A stretch of 64,000 bases of DNA from Leptothrix sp. (in: b-proteobacteria) (lineage in GTDB: Bacteria; Pseudomonadota; Gammaproteobacteria; Burkholderiales; Burkholderiaceae_C): positions 62,001-126,000 of the forward strand of contig PNKV01000008.1 of NCBI GenBank assembly GCA_013822685.1, read 5' to 3'. Under the pieces are notes generated by a model, which was not told where the DNA came from, ran no database searches, and was given only the letters and a program-made list of their open reading frames with translations. The translations under genes were made by a program, and so were the position numbers. This document shows, piece by piece, positions 17,128 through 25,700 of this stretch; the first letter of the stretch is position 1, and every line of letters starts with the position of its first letter.

Positions 17128-17721
17128 TTGAACACCACACAAATCATCACCCTCGCGGTGGTCGCCTTGATCGTCTTTTGGGCCGTGGGCGCCTACAACC
17201 GACTGGTCAAACTGCGCAATGAAATCACCAACGCCTTCGCGCAGATCGACGTTCAGCTCAAGCGCCGGCACGACCTCATCCCCAACCTGGTCGAGGTGGC
17301 CCGCAAATACCTGGAACACGAACGCGAGACCCTGGAGCGCGTGACCGCCGCGCGCGCGCAAGTGGTCGCCGCCACCGACCTGGTGCGCAGCCAGCCCAAC
17401 CAGGCCGGCCCCATCAAAAGCCTGAACCTGGCCGAAGGCGTGCTCAACAGTGCCATGGGGCGCTTTCAGGCCACCGTGGAGGCCTACCCAGAACTCAAGG
17501 CCGACGAATCCCTGCGCGACCTCAGCGAAGAGCTGACACACACCGAGAATAAAGTGGCATTTTCGCGGCAGCTGTTCAACGATGCCACGCTGGATTACAA
17601 CAACTCGGCCCAACAGTTTCCCGCCAACCTCGTGGCCGGCGTCTTCGGCTTCAAGGAAGCCACCATGCTCCAGTCCACCTCCACCGACGCAGAACGAGCT
17701 GGCGTGAAAGTGGCTTTCTGA
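17128..17721 (+). CDS. lemA: LemA-family membrane protein
   Basis: Protein of 197 residues with one N-terminal membrane helix (about residues 5-24, ending FWAVGAYNRLV) and a long helical-bundle domain outside the membrane. The family signature is seen in NAFAQIDVQLKRRHDLIPNLVE and YPELKADESLRDLSEELT. TTG at 17128 is preferred because GGGAGG precedes it at good spacing; a TTG at 17098 overlapping queC is possible. It pairs with the M48 protease gene that follows 37 bases later, a common LemA-HtpX-like arrangement linked to membrane protein quality control. Its exact role is not known. Confidence 0.88.
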   Translation: MNTTQIITLAVVALIVFWAVGAYNRLVKLRNEITNAFAQIDVQLKRRHDLIPNLVEVARKYLEHERETLERVTAARAQVVAATDLVRSQPNQAGPIKSLNLAEGVLNSAMGRFQATVEAYPELKADESLRDLSEELTHTENKVAFSRQLFNDATLDYNNSAQQFPANLVAGVFGFKEATMLQSTSTDAERAGVKVAF

Positions 17722-17758
17722 TCAAGATCTGAACCAACGGGCAGTCTCGCCGTTCACC

Positions 17759-19642
17759 ATGAAATTTCGACAGCATCAGGAACAGGCCCAGGCGCAAACG
17801 TTCAAGTTGTTCGCCTGGTTCGCCGTGTTGCTGGCCGGGCTGGTGGTGGCCGTCAACGTGCTGCTGGCGCTGGCCTACAAGCTGCTGATGCCGCTCAGCC
17901 ATGGCTACCCCGCCTTGTTCTTCGAGACCAACTCCGGCGTCATCCTGCTGTTTGTGCTGGGCGGTTGCCTGATCGAAACCCAGCGCCTGCGCGAAGGTGG
18001 GGGCCAACGTGTTGCCCACTGGATGCACGGGCGCCTCGTCAAAGACCCTGATGACGCGCTCGAGCGGCGCCTGCTCAACGTGGTCGACGAAATGGCCATG
18101 GCCTCGGGGCAAACGGTGCCACACGTCTATGTGCTCACCCGCGAAGACGCCATCAACGCCTTCGTGGCCGGCTGGTCGCCAGAAGACTATGCCCTGTGCG
18201 TGACCCGGGGCGCCCTGGACCGCCTCACACGCGCAGAACTGCAAGGCCTGGTGGCCCACGAGTTCGGCCACCTCAAGGAAGAAGACCTGCCCATGGCCAT
18301 GCGCCTGCTGGCGTTGGTGTGGGGCCTGTCGCTGGTGCATGGCTATGGCCAGACCCTGATGAGCCGGGACGACAACGGCCACGTCAACCCGGTGCGATGG
18401 GTGGTGGGGCTGGTGTTCAGCGCGGTCGGCTGGCTGGGTTGGGGCGCCGGCCGGCTGCTGCAAGCCGCCGTGGCACGACAGCGCGAGTTCCTGGCCGACG
18501 CCAATGCCATCCAGTTCACCCGCACACGGGATGGCCTGGGCAACGTGCTGCGCAAGATCTGGTTTGACCAGCAGATGCTGGCCGGCCAGATGCGCCATCC
18601 CCAGGCCGACATGGTCGCTTCGCTGCTGCTGCACCAGTCGCGCTTGTCGCGTTGCCTGGCCACTCACCCGCGTTTGCCCGAGCGCATCCGCCGGATCTGC
18701 GGCGCCGTGCTGTCGCCCATGCCGGCCCCCTTGTTGCGGCTGGAAAAAGCCGAGCCCCGTCGCCCGCCGCCCACTGCCCCGGACGCCATGCTGGCGGCTG
18801 CTGCAGCCTCGGGCTTGCACGCTGAAGCCGCCAGACCACCGGCCCCCTTGGATGACACCGATGCCTTGGGCCGATTGCGCCGCCTGGCCGGCCCTCGCGA
18901 GAAACGCATGGCAGTGCTGGCGCTGATGATGTCGGCCGGCAACCGCGATGAACACAAGCTGTGGCTGAAACTGGCCGAAGGCCTCACGCACGGCCAACAA
19001 ATCCTCGAGGATGTGCAGGGGCTGCGCCCGGAACGCCTGGTCCCCGAGTTCGAGCGCCTGTGCAAAAGCATCGCCAATGACCCGATCAGCGAGCGCCGAG
19101 CGCTGGTCGAGGCTGCCCGTGATCTGCTGAAAGCCGACGGCCGAGTCAGCCCGCGCGATCGTCTGTGGTGGCTGACGCTTCGCCACCAGATGAGCGACAA
19201 GAAAAGCAGCCGGCCTTTCATGCGCCCCGTCACCGGACAAGGCCGCGAGCTGATCGATCTGCAGGAAGACGAGCTGACCCACGTGATCGCGCTGTCAGCC
19301 TACCTTGCCCGCTTTGTGCCCGAGCCGGAAGTGCAAGGCCTGTTGGCCGCAAGCAGCCGCGCCTGGTACGCACGCGTCATCGCACGCTGCACCCCTCTGC
19401 AAGACTTGAAACCGGATGGCAAGATCCCCGACGCCGACGCCCTGATGCACGCCCTGGCAGGCGTTCAGGAGTTGTCGTGGATGATCAGGCCCGTGTTGCT
19501 GAGGGCCTGGGTGGAAGAAGCGCTGAACCACAGCACCGGCGGCTTGATGTCCAACGACACCGCCAATGCCCTGCGCTTGATGGCTGGTCTGATCGACTCG
19601 CCCATGCCACCGGCCTTGGCCTCACATTACCCGCGCGACTGA
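17759..19642 (+). CDS. M48-family membrane zinc metalloprotease (HtpX-like)
   Basis: Protein of 627 residues. Two N-terminal hydrophobic helices (about residues 18-45 and 58-75) come first. A peptidase M48 domain follows with the zinc motif HEFGH at 167-171 and a downstream glutamate-containing segment REFLADANAIQFT. Further membrane helices lie around 185-235. The C-terminal 300 residues form a soluble helical region that is not part of the minimal protease. Together with LemA it probably degrades damaged membrane proteins. It is longer than HtpX (about 290 residues), so the extension may recruit substrates. Confidence 0.88.
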   Translation: MKFRQHQEQAQAQTFKLFAWFAVLLAGLVVAVNVLLALAYKLLMPLSHGYPALFFETNSGVILLFVLGGCLIETQRLREGGGQRVAHWMHGRLVKDPDDALERRLLNVVDEMAMASGQTVPHVYVLTREDAINAFVAGWSPEDYALCVTRGALDRLTRAELQGLVAHEFGHLKEEDLPMAMRLLALVWGLSLVHGYGQTLMSRDDNGHVNPVRWVVGLVFSAVGWLGWGAGRLLQAAVARQREFLADANAIQFTRTRDGLGNVLRKIWFDQQMLAGQMRHPQADMVASLLLHQSRLSRCLATHPRLPERIRRICGAVLSPMPAPLLRLEKAEPRRPPPTAPDAMLAAAAASGLHAEAARPPAPLDDTDALGRLRRLAGPREKRMAVLALMMSAGNRDEHKLWLKLAEGLTHGQQILEDVQGLRPERLVPEFERLCKSIANDPISERRALVEAARDLLKADGRVSPRDRLWWLTLRHQMSDKKSSRPFMRPVTGQGRELIDLQEDELTHVIALSAYLARFVPEPEVQGLLAASSRAWYARVIARCTPLQDLKPDGKIPDADALMHALAGVQELSWMIRPVLLRAWVEEALNHSTGGLMSNDTANALRLMAGLIDSPMPPALASHYPRD

Positions 19643-19652
19643 AGGAAAGCCG

Positions 19653-20357
19653 TCAGGCGTCGCCGTCTTTGTCTCGGCCACCACCGTTGGAGCGGGGCAG
19701 GCGGGTCAGGCCCAACAGGCCATTGCGCAACTCTTCAGGCGCGGCCGGCCCGATGTACATGCGCAGGTAGATCTGGTAGGCCAACTCATTGTTGATGGCA
19801 TTGTTCGCGACGCCGCCCGTGGCCGCAGGGTCGATCATCAGCTGCTTGCCATTGATGTAGCACATCCAGCCTTTGCCAGGCAGCCAATCCAGGTTGACCA
19901 CATCGCCCTTGCTCACGCGCTTGACCGCGCTGTAGGCCGCACCCACCTGGCTGATCTCGTTGATCAACTGCTTGAACTCCGCGTCGGTGGAGTTCTGTTT
20001 GAAGTCGGCGATGAAGATGCGGGAAATCGTGGACGAGGTGAATTCGCGCAGGATGTTGAGCTGGATTCGGCGGATGCCGTTGAGCTTGAAAATCGCGTCG
20101 GGGGTGGTGCGCTTTTCAGGCAGGTACAGCGCCGTGACATCGGCCTTGAAGTAGCCTCGCTTGCGCACCGCCGCCCCGTTGAGCACCAGCTTTTGCCCGT
20201 GCGCAATGATGGACTCTTCCAGTTCAACCCCCTCCAGCTCCACGCTGGCCGCCTCGGCAGGCGTGGCCCACGGCACGAGTGCTGCGGCCATGGCACTGGC
20301 CATCAGCTGGCGCCGGTTCTGTTCAAACGGGGATAAAGCGATACGGTCATCTTGCAT
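19653..20357 (-). CDS. Chalcone-isomerase-like periplasmic protein
   Basis: Protein of 234 residues with an N-terminal export signal carrying an arginine pair (NRRQLMASAMAAALVP), cleaved near PAEAAS, so periplasmic. The rest matches the bacterial chalcone-isomerase-like family, with GAAVRKRGYFKADVTALYLP and a helical mid-part. Bacterial members are not known to act on chalcones; lipid or fatty-acid binding is proposed. ATG at 20357 has a clear TAGGAG site. The gene follows the outer-membrane-type gene at 20457 on the same strand, across a 99-base spacer with hairpins. Confidence 0.8.
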   Translation of the reverse strand: MQDDRIALSPFEQNRRQLMASAMAAALVPWATPAEAASVELEGVELEESIIAHGQKLVLNGAAVRKRGYFKADVTALYLPEKRTTPDAIFKLNGIRRIQLNILREFTSSTISRIFIADFKQNSTDAEFKQLINEISQVGAAYSAVKRVSKGDVVNLDWLPGKGWMCYINGKQLMIDPAATGGVANNAINNELAYQIYLRMYIGPAAPEELRNGLLGLTRLPRSNGGGRDKDGDA

Positions 20358-20391
20358 GATGTGACCACTCCTACGGTACAGCCATCAACTC

Positions 20392-20453
20392 GCCCGTGGC
20401 ACGGGCACCCTGGCCGCAAAGCCAGGGGGACTCCATCAATCAGTACCCTGATG
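20392..20453. repeat. Cluster of three hairpins between two minus-strand genes
   Basis: Three stem-loops lie in a row: 20392-20396 with 20402-20406 (GCCCG/CGGGC), 20408-20414 with 20421-20427 (CCCTGGC/GCCAGGG), and 20434-20438 with 20449-20453 (CATCA/TGATG). They could attenuate or process the transcript after the gene ending at 20457, or form a structured leader for the gene starting at 20357. There is no T tract on either strand, so a simple intrinsic terminator is unlikely. Confidence 0.5.
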
Positions 20454-20456
20454 AGG

Positions 20457-21620
20457 TTACAGCGGCTTGGACAGCGTCAACCAGAAGGCCTGGCCCTCAG
20501 TGCGATTTTTCGCACCAAATTCCTTCAGAAATTTGCCTTCCAGCAGGAACTCGCCGCCATTGGCCAACCAGGCCACGGCAGGGCCTGCGGCGTACACGCG
20601 CATCTTGTTGCCGGTGCTGAGGTCAGCCGTGGTGGCCAGCGCGGTTTGTTGTGCCAACGAGTAGCCGGTCAAATCCTGCGAGTCGTTGCTGAATTGCTCG
20701 ACCACATAGCCTTGCAGGCCCACACGGATGTCCTCGGACACGAACTTCATCGCTTGGTAATCGATGTTCAGGATGTTGCCTGTGCGGTAGCCGTTGTCCT
20801 TGTTGCGCGTGTTGAACGACAGCACCAGGCGACCGCCCACATCCCAACCGTCGCCCACGAAGGCGTATTGCACCGAAGGACGGAAAGTGAAGAAGTTGCC
20901 AAAGCCGGAATTGGCGCGCTTGGTGGCGTCATAGTCGCCTGTCGGCACCACGATGGTCGGGGCAATCGACACGTGCTGGTGATCACCGATCTCCATGTGC
21001 CAGATGGGCGAGACTTCGAGGTCACCGATGCCATATGCGGCCGACTCGTTGGCAATGCGCCCCAAAATGGTTGGGCTTAGACCTGCGGCCAAACTGCCTG
21101 GCACCGCAGGAGCGGCGCTGCCAGCACCCGGTGTGAAGCTGGGTGCTTCGCCAGCCAACTGGATCTTCCTGCGAACCAAAGGCAACATTGCCGTGAACCC
21201 GACATTGCCACCCAACACCTGTTCACTGCTCAGGTAAGTGATGCGAGGAAGAATGGCATAGGTATCGGCCTTGATGCCAATTTTGGAGTTGTAGTTGACA
21301 CCGCCCGCAAAAGCGGGCGCGGCTGCCGCCGTGGCCGGGTTCGCCGCCAGTTGGGCTTGGGTGATATTCCCAGACCGAGTCAACTGCTTGCCATCATTGC
21401 CTTTGATCTTGTTGGCGTGGTACGCCACCATCGCCACCTGCCCGTACCAACCGGGCACCAAGGGCGAGGTCATGTCGCTGCCGCCCACGCCAGGCGAGTA
21501 GCGCTGGTTGCCGTTTTCGGCCGCCAGGGCCACCGACGACGCGCTGAGGGCCGCTGCCAGGGCCACGGTCTTGAGGGTCAGCGCGCAGGCCGACGAGGCA
21601 TCACGACGAAAGTTGTTCAT
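20457..21620 (-). CDS. Outer-membrane transport protein, phenol-MetA/SphA type
   Basis: Protein of 387 residues with a clear signal peptide (about residues 1-27, ending SSVALAAEN). The beta-strand-rich body matches the MetA-pathway phenol degradation/SphA family of outer-membrane channels. Alternating strands with aromatic ends are visible, for example VGGRLVLSFNTRNKDN and MRVYAAGPAVAWLA. The C-terminus FWLTLSKPL is strand-like. The true start is ATG 21620 with GTAGGAG upstream; the frame opens further back. Such channels are thought to import hydrophobic or aromatic compounds. The substrate is not evident. Confidence 0.78.
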   Translation of the reverse strand: MNNFRRDASSACALTLKTVALAAALSASSVALAAENGNQRYSPGVGGSDMTSPLVPGWYGQVAMVAYHANKIKGNDGKQLTRSGNITQAQLAANPATAAAAPAFAGGVNYNSKIGIKADTYAILPRITYLSSEQVLGGNVGFTAMLPLVRRKIQLAGEAPSFTPGAGSAAPAVPGSLAAGLSPTILGRIANESAAYGIGDLEVSPIWHMEIGDHQHVSIAPTIVVPTGDYDATKRANSGFGNFFTFRPSVQYAFVGDGWDVGGRLVLSFNTRNKDNGYRTGNILNIDYQAMKFVSEDIRVGLQGYVVEQFSNDSQDLTGYSLAQQTALATTADLSTGNKMRVYAAGPAVAWLANGGEFLLEGKFLKEFGAKNRTEGQAFWLTLSKPL

Positions 21621-21833
21621 GAGGACAGCTCCTACGAATTGAATTCGTTCAACGGGTTTGTTAGAAAAATGCACGTTGCGAAACGTATCTGTGCAATATC
21701 GGCCTAACTGTGCCTTGCTTGACCCCAAATGTGTGCGCAAGTTGTCGCAATCGCGCGACATGGATCCCCCGGAGTGCGTTGGTTTTGCACACCAGCTCCG
21801 TCCATCCAATGGGGATCGACCCTGATTGAGGCC

Positions 21834-22103
21834 TTACTCGCCTTCGCCGAACTTGTCGTTGATGAGGGCCACCAAGGCCTTCATGGCGTCTTCTTCGCGG
21901 GCGCCATCGCACTCCAACTCCACCGCCGCGCCCAGTCCGGCGGCCAGCATCATCACGCCCATGATGCTTTTGGCGTTCACACGCCGGTCATTGCGGCTCA
22001 TGAAGACATCACAGGGAAAGCTGCTGGCCAGTTTGGTGAACTTGGCCGATGCGCGCGCATGGAGTCCCAGCTTATTGCTGATGTTGACGGTGGTCTTGAT
22101 CAT
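21834..22103 (-). CDS. ptsH: Phosphocarrier protein HPr
   Basis: Phosphocarrier of 89 residues. The phosphorylatable histidine is His15 in KLGLHARAS and the regulatory serine is Ser46 in NAKSIMGVM. It would pass phosphate from enzyme I to EIIA proteins. The ATG at 22103 lies inside the end of the upstream EIIA gene, a 32-base overlap, so the two are translationally coupled. In related betaproteobacteria ptsI (enzyme I) usually follows directly; here the next gene is an outer-membrane channel, so enzyme I must be elsewhere. The system is probably regulatory. Confidence 0.93.
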   Translation of the reverse strand: MIKTTVNISNKLGLHARASAKFTKLASSFPCDVFMSRNDRRVNAKSIMGVMMLAAGLGAAVELECDGAREEDAMKALVALINDKFGEGE

Positions 22104-22530
22104 TGATGGGCTGACTGGCCTGGTTTTGGGGCCGGTTGGTCGCGATTTGCATGACGCCCTGGGTGCCACCGGCCACCGCGCGGGTGATCAAGGTGTCCAG
22201 GGATTCATTGGAGTAGTTGAGGGCGCGCCAGAGCATGGGCACATTCACGCCCGTGATGACCTTGACGCGCACGCCATCTGACAGACGCTGCACGATGTTG
22301 CACGGAGTGGCGCCGAACACATCGGCCAGGATCAGGGCCTCACCGCGGGAATCGGCCTTTTGCAGCATCTCCAGGATGATGCGGCACTGCGCCTCGATTT
22401 CGTCGGGGGGCAGGTTCGAGGGCACGTCCAGGATACGCATGGCCTGCGCAGCTTCGGGAAAACAATGCTGCGCCGCCAGCTTCAGGGCAGAAGCCAGGGG
22501 GGCATGCGCAATGAGGAACAGGCCGGGCAT
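22072..22530 (-). CDS. PTS EIIA component, mannose type
   Basis: Protein of 152 residues of the mannose-family EIIA fold. The active-site histidine is His9 in GLFLIAHAPL. The conserved ILADVFGATPCNIV region and the GVNVPMLWRAL segment are present. The C-terminal 20 residues (rich in Q, N and P) are an extension encoded over the HPr start. No EIIB or EIIC transporter parts are nearby. In betaproteobacteria this EIIA-HPr pair works as a regulatory phosphorelay rather than sugar uptake (family knowledge). Confidence 0.9.
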   Translation of the reverse strand: MPGLFLIAHAPLASALKLAAQHCFPEAAQAMRILDVPSNLPPDEIEAQCRIILEMLQKADSRGEALILADVFGATPCNIVQRLSDGVRVKVITGVNVPMLWRALNYSNESLDTLITRAVAGGTQGVMQIATNRPQNQASQPINDQDHRQHQQ

Positions 22531-22549
22531 GACAATGATTATGGGCTGC

Positions 22550-23170
22550 TCAGTCCAGAAATTTGAAGCCCTGAATGAATGTCTCTACCGCGTCGGTGGA
22601 ATCCTTGGCATTCGCAGGCGGCACGGGGCGCCACAAGCTGGCCTGGTAAACCATCAAACCGTGGGAAAAATGCCACGCGTGCACTTCCACCGGCGTGCTT
22701 TCGCCATTCCCGGCCGGGCGCCGTCCCGTCAAACGCCAGTGGCGTGCCAGGGGATGGGGTGTCATGCCCGGGATCTTGACGGGTTCCAGGTCCACGGCGG
22801 ACACGGCGCCCTCCGCTGAAGGCGCACCCAAATTGCTGACCGCCTGCAGGTTGTCGCGCAAAGCGCGGTTGTCCGCCGCCAGCGCCTGCGGCACCCGCTT
22901 GATGTCTTGTGCATCGAAATAGCTGAGCGCCCAGATGGACTCACCCACCTTGCACGACACCAGGTGCATGGTCACCGGAGGCCCGGGCAAGGCAGGCAGC
23001 TTCAGTGAACGGTCCACCTGGGTTGGTTTGCACGGAAACAAGGCCTGCAAAGCCGGGGCGTGTTCGGGCCTAACGGTGCGCCAATCCAGCGCCGGGCTGC
23101 AGGCGACCAAGGCCACACACCCCACGACCGACAGCACCCAGGCGCCCATGTTCGACCAACTTTGTTCCAT
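22550..23170 (-). CDS. Predicted lipoprotein, conserved hypothetical
   Basis: Protein of about 206 residues with a lipoprotein signal: VVGCVALVACS, whose lipobox cysteine (VAC) is followed by S. The mature part contains paired cysteines (LFPCKPT and LVSCKVG) that may form a disulfide in the periplasm, and ends in TFIQGFKFLD. The family is not recognised. ATG 23170 is chosen; the frame opens at 23188 and another ATG exists at 23149. It lies 19 bases upstream of the EIIA gene on the same strand and may share its transcript. Confidence 0.65.
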   Translation of the reverse strand: MEQSWSNMGAWVLSVVGCVALVACSPALDWRTVRPEHAPALQALFPCKPTQVDRSLKLPALPGPPVTMHLVSCKVGESIWALSYFDAQDIKRVPQALAADNRALRDNLQAVSNLGAPSAEGAVSAVDLEPVKIPGMTPHPLARHWRLTGRRPAGNGESTPVEVHAWHFSHGLMVYQASLWRPVPPANAKDSTDAVETFIQGFKFLD

Positions 23171-23270
23171 GGCGCCAATTATGAACAAGGCCCCTGCAAT
23201 TCACCCAACCGTGGGATGGACAAGCCCCATGCCGCGGCAGAAACTGATCCTGAACGAACCGAGATGTGCC

Positions 23271-24434
23271 ATGAACTCGCCCGTCCCATTCCAGGCCAAG
23301 TTGGCGACGCCCCAGCGAGGCGCCAACCCGGATGCGCCAACCCTCAGCCCCGATGAGCGCGAGTTGGCGCGCTGGCAGGAGTTGCTGGCCCAGGCCGGCC
23401 GCGAGTTGGCCGAGCCCCTCACCGCCGCGCTGGAGCGCGTCGCCACCTTGACCACCACCGGCCGCATCGACCGGGCCGGTCTGCGCACCCTGCTGGACGA
23501 GGTAGACCGCGCTCGCCAGGCCGGCATCTGGTGTCAGCAGATTTCGCGGCTCGCCTCGGGCCGGGTGCGCCAGTCGCATGAGCGAGTGCACCTCACCAAC
23601 ACCGTGCAAAGCGTGCTGGCCCACCGGGCGCGCGAGCTGCAGGCGCGCGGCATCCACATTGTTCAGTCCCTGCAAGAGGTCGAGGTGCAGGTCGATGCCT
23701 CGATGCTTCATGGCCTGCTGAACGCCGTGGTTGAGTGGTGGCTGAGTTGCGCCCAAGGTTTGGTGGATGTCCGCATCGACCAGGGCCGCTGGTCAGACAA
23801 CGCCTCGCTGGTCTGCCAGTTCCAGCACCGGTCCCCTGACCTGCCTCACAACCCTGAGGCGCCTCACAACCCCGCCCTTGACAGCATGAGCTGGCACCTG
23901 CTGGAGCAAACAGCCCGCACGCTCGGCGTGGTGCAGCACCGCGAGATCGAATCCTCGCAAGCGCGTTTGACGCTGGAGTTTCCGCGCACGGTCAACGCGC
24001 TGGCGGCGGCGCCGGGTGCCGATGTGCCCGACGCCAGCTTTGCCGACTCGATCAACTCCAAACCTTTGGCCGGCTGCCACGTGCTGGTGGTGGCGGCACG
24101 CCGCGATGTGCGCGGGCTGGTGCGCGAGTCGATGAAGTCCATGGGCCTGGTGGTCGATTTCGTCAACACGGTGGCCGATGCGGTTGAGTTCTGTGACGCG
24201 GGCTTGCCCCATGGCATCGTGTTCGAGTCCAGCTTGAAAACACCTCGCTTCATGCAGATGGTGACCAGCATCCGCCAGGAGGTGCCCGAGTTCGTGTTCA
24301 TCGAGCTGCTCGACGATGGGCACACTTTCGAGATTTCCAGCATCAGCCCAACGGGCATGGCGCGGGTCGGCCATGCGGCGGTGGCCACCTCGCTGCCTTC
24401 GGCTTTGGTTTACGAGCTCACGCGCATCATGTGA
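23271..24434 (+). CDS. Degenerate histidine-kinase-like protein with pseudo-receiver domain
   Basis: Protein of 387 residues. A helical region (about 25-105, GRELAEPLTAALERVATL) resembles a dimerisation domain in which no phospho-acceptor histidine is obvious. A weak ATPase-like region follows (about 130-245), with LLNAVVEWWLS in place of the usual N box and no clear glycine boxes. From about residue 265 a receiver-like fold begins (CHVLVVAARRDVRGLVRESM), but the acidic pocket and phosphorylated Asp are not preserved. It therefore probably signals by binding, not phosphorylation. ATG 23271 is chosen because the longer upstream frame overlaps the divergent lipoprotein gene. Confidence 0.6.
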   Translation: MNSPVPFQAKLATPQRGANPDAPTLSPDERELARWQELLAQAGRELAEPLTAALERVATLTTTGRIDRAGLRTLLDEVDRARQAGIWCQQISRLASGRVRQSHERVHLTNTVQSVLAHRARELQARGIHIVQSLQEVEVQVDASMLHGLLNAVVEWWLSCAQGLVDVRIDQGRWSDNASLVCQFQHRSPDLPHNPEAPHNPALDSMSWHLLEQTARTLGVVQHREIESSQARLTLEFPRTVNALAAAPGADVPDASFADSINSKPLAGCHVLVVAARRDVRGLVRESMKSMGLVVDFVNTVADAVEFCDAGLPHGIVFESSLKTPRFMQMVTSIRQEVPEFVFIELLDDGHTFEISSISPTGMARVGHAAVATSLPSALVYELTRIM

Positions 24435-24450
24435 CGCGGCTTGGGCCTCA

Positions 24451-24954
24451 TCAGGCGGGCTCGGCCAGCAGTTGTCCCAGCAAGGTGTGCAGGGCCTCAA
24501 AATCGGGCTCGCCGATGTAGCGCTTGACGATCTCGCCTTTTTTGTTGACCACGAAGGTGGTCGGCGTCAACTGCACCGGGCCAAAGGCCTTGGCCAGATC
24601 ACCCGTGTGGTCCATCACCACCTGGAAAGGCAACTGCCGGCTCTGCGCAAATTGCATCACATAGGCCGGGGGGTCGTATTCCATGGCCACGGCCAGAGTT
24701 TGCAAGCCTTGCGCCTTGAACTTGTTTTGCGTGGCCACCAGTTGCGGCATCTCTTTGACGCACGTGCTGCAGCTGGTCGCCCAGAAGTTGATCAGGGTGA
24801 CCTGGCCCTTCAAATCCGAGGTGCGGTGCTGGCTGCCATCGATCCGGGTGTAAGGTAGATCAGGCAATGGCGCCTGCGTGTCCCAAAAACATCCGGACAG
24901 AAACATTGGCACAGCCAGGGCGATCAGGGCAAGATGTCGTCTGTTGAAATTCAT
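24451..24954 (-). CDS. TlpA/ResA-like thiol-disulfide reductase, lipoprotein
   Basis: Protein of 167 residues with a lipoprotein signal (FLSGC, cysteine 22) and a thioredoxin fold. The active site is CSTC at residues 62-65 in NFWATSCSTCVKEMP. The cis-proline is in QLTPTTFVV and the preceding NFWA segment is typical of TlpA and ResA. It would reduce disulfides in the periplasm, for example during cytochrome c maturation or copper-protein assembly. No cytochrome genes are nearby. It is divergent from the DUF4197 gene. Confidence 0.88.
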   Translation of the reverse strand: MNFNRRHLALIALAVPMFLSGCFWDTQAPLPDLPYTRIDGSQHRTSDLKGQVTLINFWATSCSTCVKEMPQLVATQNKFKAQGLQTLAVAMEYDPPAYVMQFAQSRQLPFQVVMDHTGDLAKAFGPVQLTPTTFVVNKKGEIVKRYIGEPDFEALHTLLGQLLAEPA

Positions 24955-24992
24955 GGCCGTAGGTCAGTGGAGCTGTGTCAGTGGATCACTTA

Positions 24993-25700
24993 ATGAACCG
25001 TCGTCAAATCATATTGTCGTCTGCCTGTCAGGCCTTGGCTGGCGGCATGGCATTGTCCCTGCTGGCCTCGTCCACGGCGCGCGCCGCAGCGTTCAGCCAA
25101 GCGGACGCCAGCGGTGCCGTGCGCGCGGCGCTTGAACGCGGCGCAGACATCGCGGTCAAACAGTTAGGCCAGGCCAATGGCTTCCTGGGCAATGACAAGA
25201 TCCGCATCCCCCTGCCCGAGGTGATGGAGAAAGCCGCCCCGCTGCTGCGCGCGGTGGGACGAGGCCGCCAGCTGGACGACCTGATCAGCGCCATGAACCA
25301 CGCCGCCGAGAACGCGGTGAGCCTAGCGCTGCCATTGCTGCGCAACGCCATCAAAGGCATGTCAGTGCAAGACGCCCGTCAAATCCTGTCGGGCGGCGAG
25401 CACGCGGTGACCGACTTTTTCGCCACCAAAACGCGCGAGCCTTTGGGCGTGCAGTTCGCCCCCTTGGTCAACAAGGCGGTTGAGAAACTCTCGCTGGCCA
25501 AGCGCTACAACGACTTGGCTGGCAAGGCCAGCAGCATGGGCCTGATCAAGGGCGATCAAGCGGCCACCGTGCAGCAGCACGTCACCACCAAGGCGCTGGA
25601 CGGCTTGTACTTTGTGATTGGCGAAGAAGAGCGCCGCATTCGCAATGACCCGGTGGGCACGGGCAGCGCCATCCTCAAGAAGGTTTTTTCGTCGCTTTGA
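24993..25700 (+). CDS. DUF4197 periplasmic protein
   Basis: Protein of about 235 residues with an N-terminal export signal carrying two arginines (NRRQIILSSACQALAGG, cleaved near STARAAA). A mostly helical domain matching DUF4197 follows, including NDKIRIPLPEVMEKAAPLLR and the C-terminal LDGLYFVIGEEERRIR. The function of the family is unknown. Start is uncertain: GTG 24975, GTG 24981 and ATG 24993 are all in frame, and the only GGAG lies at 24969-24972. Its 3' end overlaps the convergent yhdP gene by 26 bases. Confidence 0.82.
   Translation: MNRRQIILSSACQALAGGMALSLLASSTARAAAFSQADASGAVRAALERGADIAVKQLGQANGFLGNDKIRIPLPEVMEKAAPLLRAVGRGRQLDDLISAMNHAAENAVSLALPLLRNAIKGMSVQDARQILSGGEHAVTDFFATKTREPLGVQFAPLVNKAVEKLSLAKRYNDLAGKASSMGLIKGDQAATVQQHVTTKALDGLYFVIGEEERRIRNDPVGTGSAILKKVFSSL

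Noticed and set aside
20392..20459. Possible cyclic di-GMP-I (GEMM) riboswitch on the plus strand, from a CGCAAAGCC word and a later GGTTAC
   Set aside because: The hairpin that should precede the CGCAAAGCC element is absent, the GGCAAACC part is missing, and no plus-strand gene follows.
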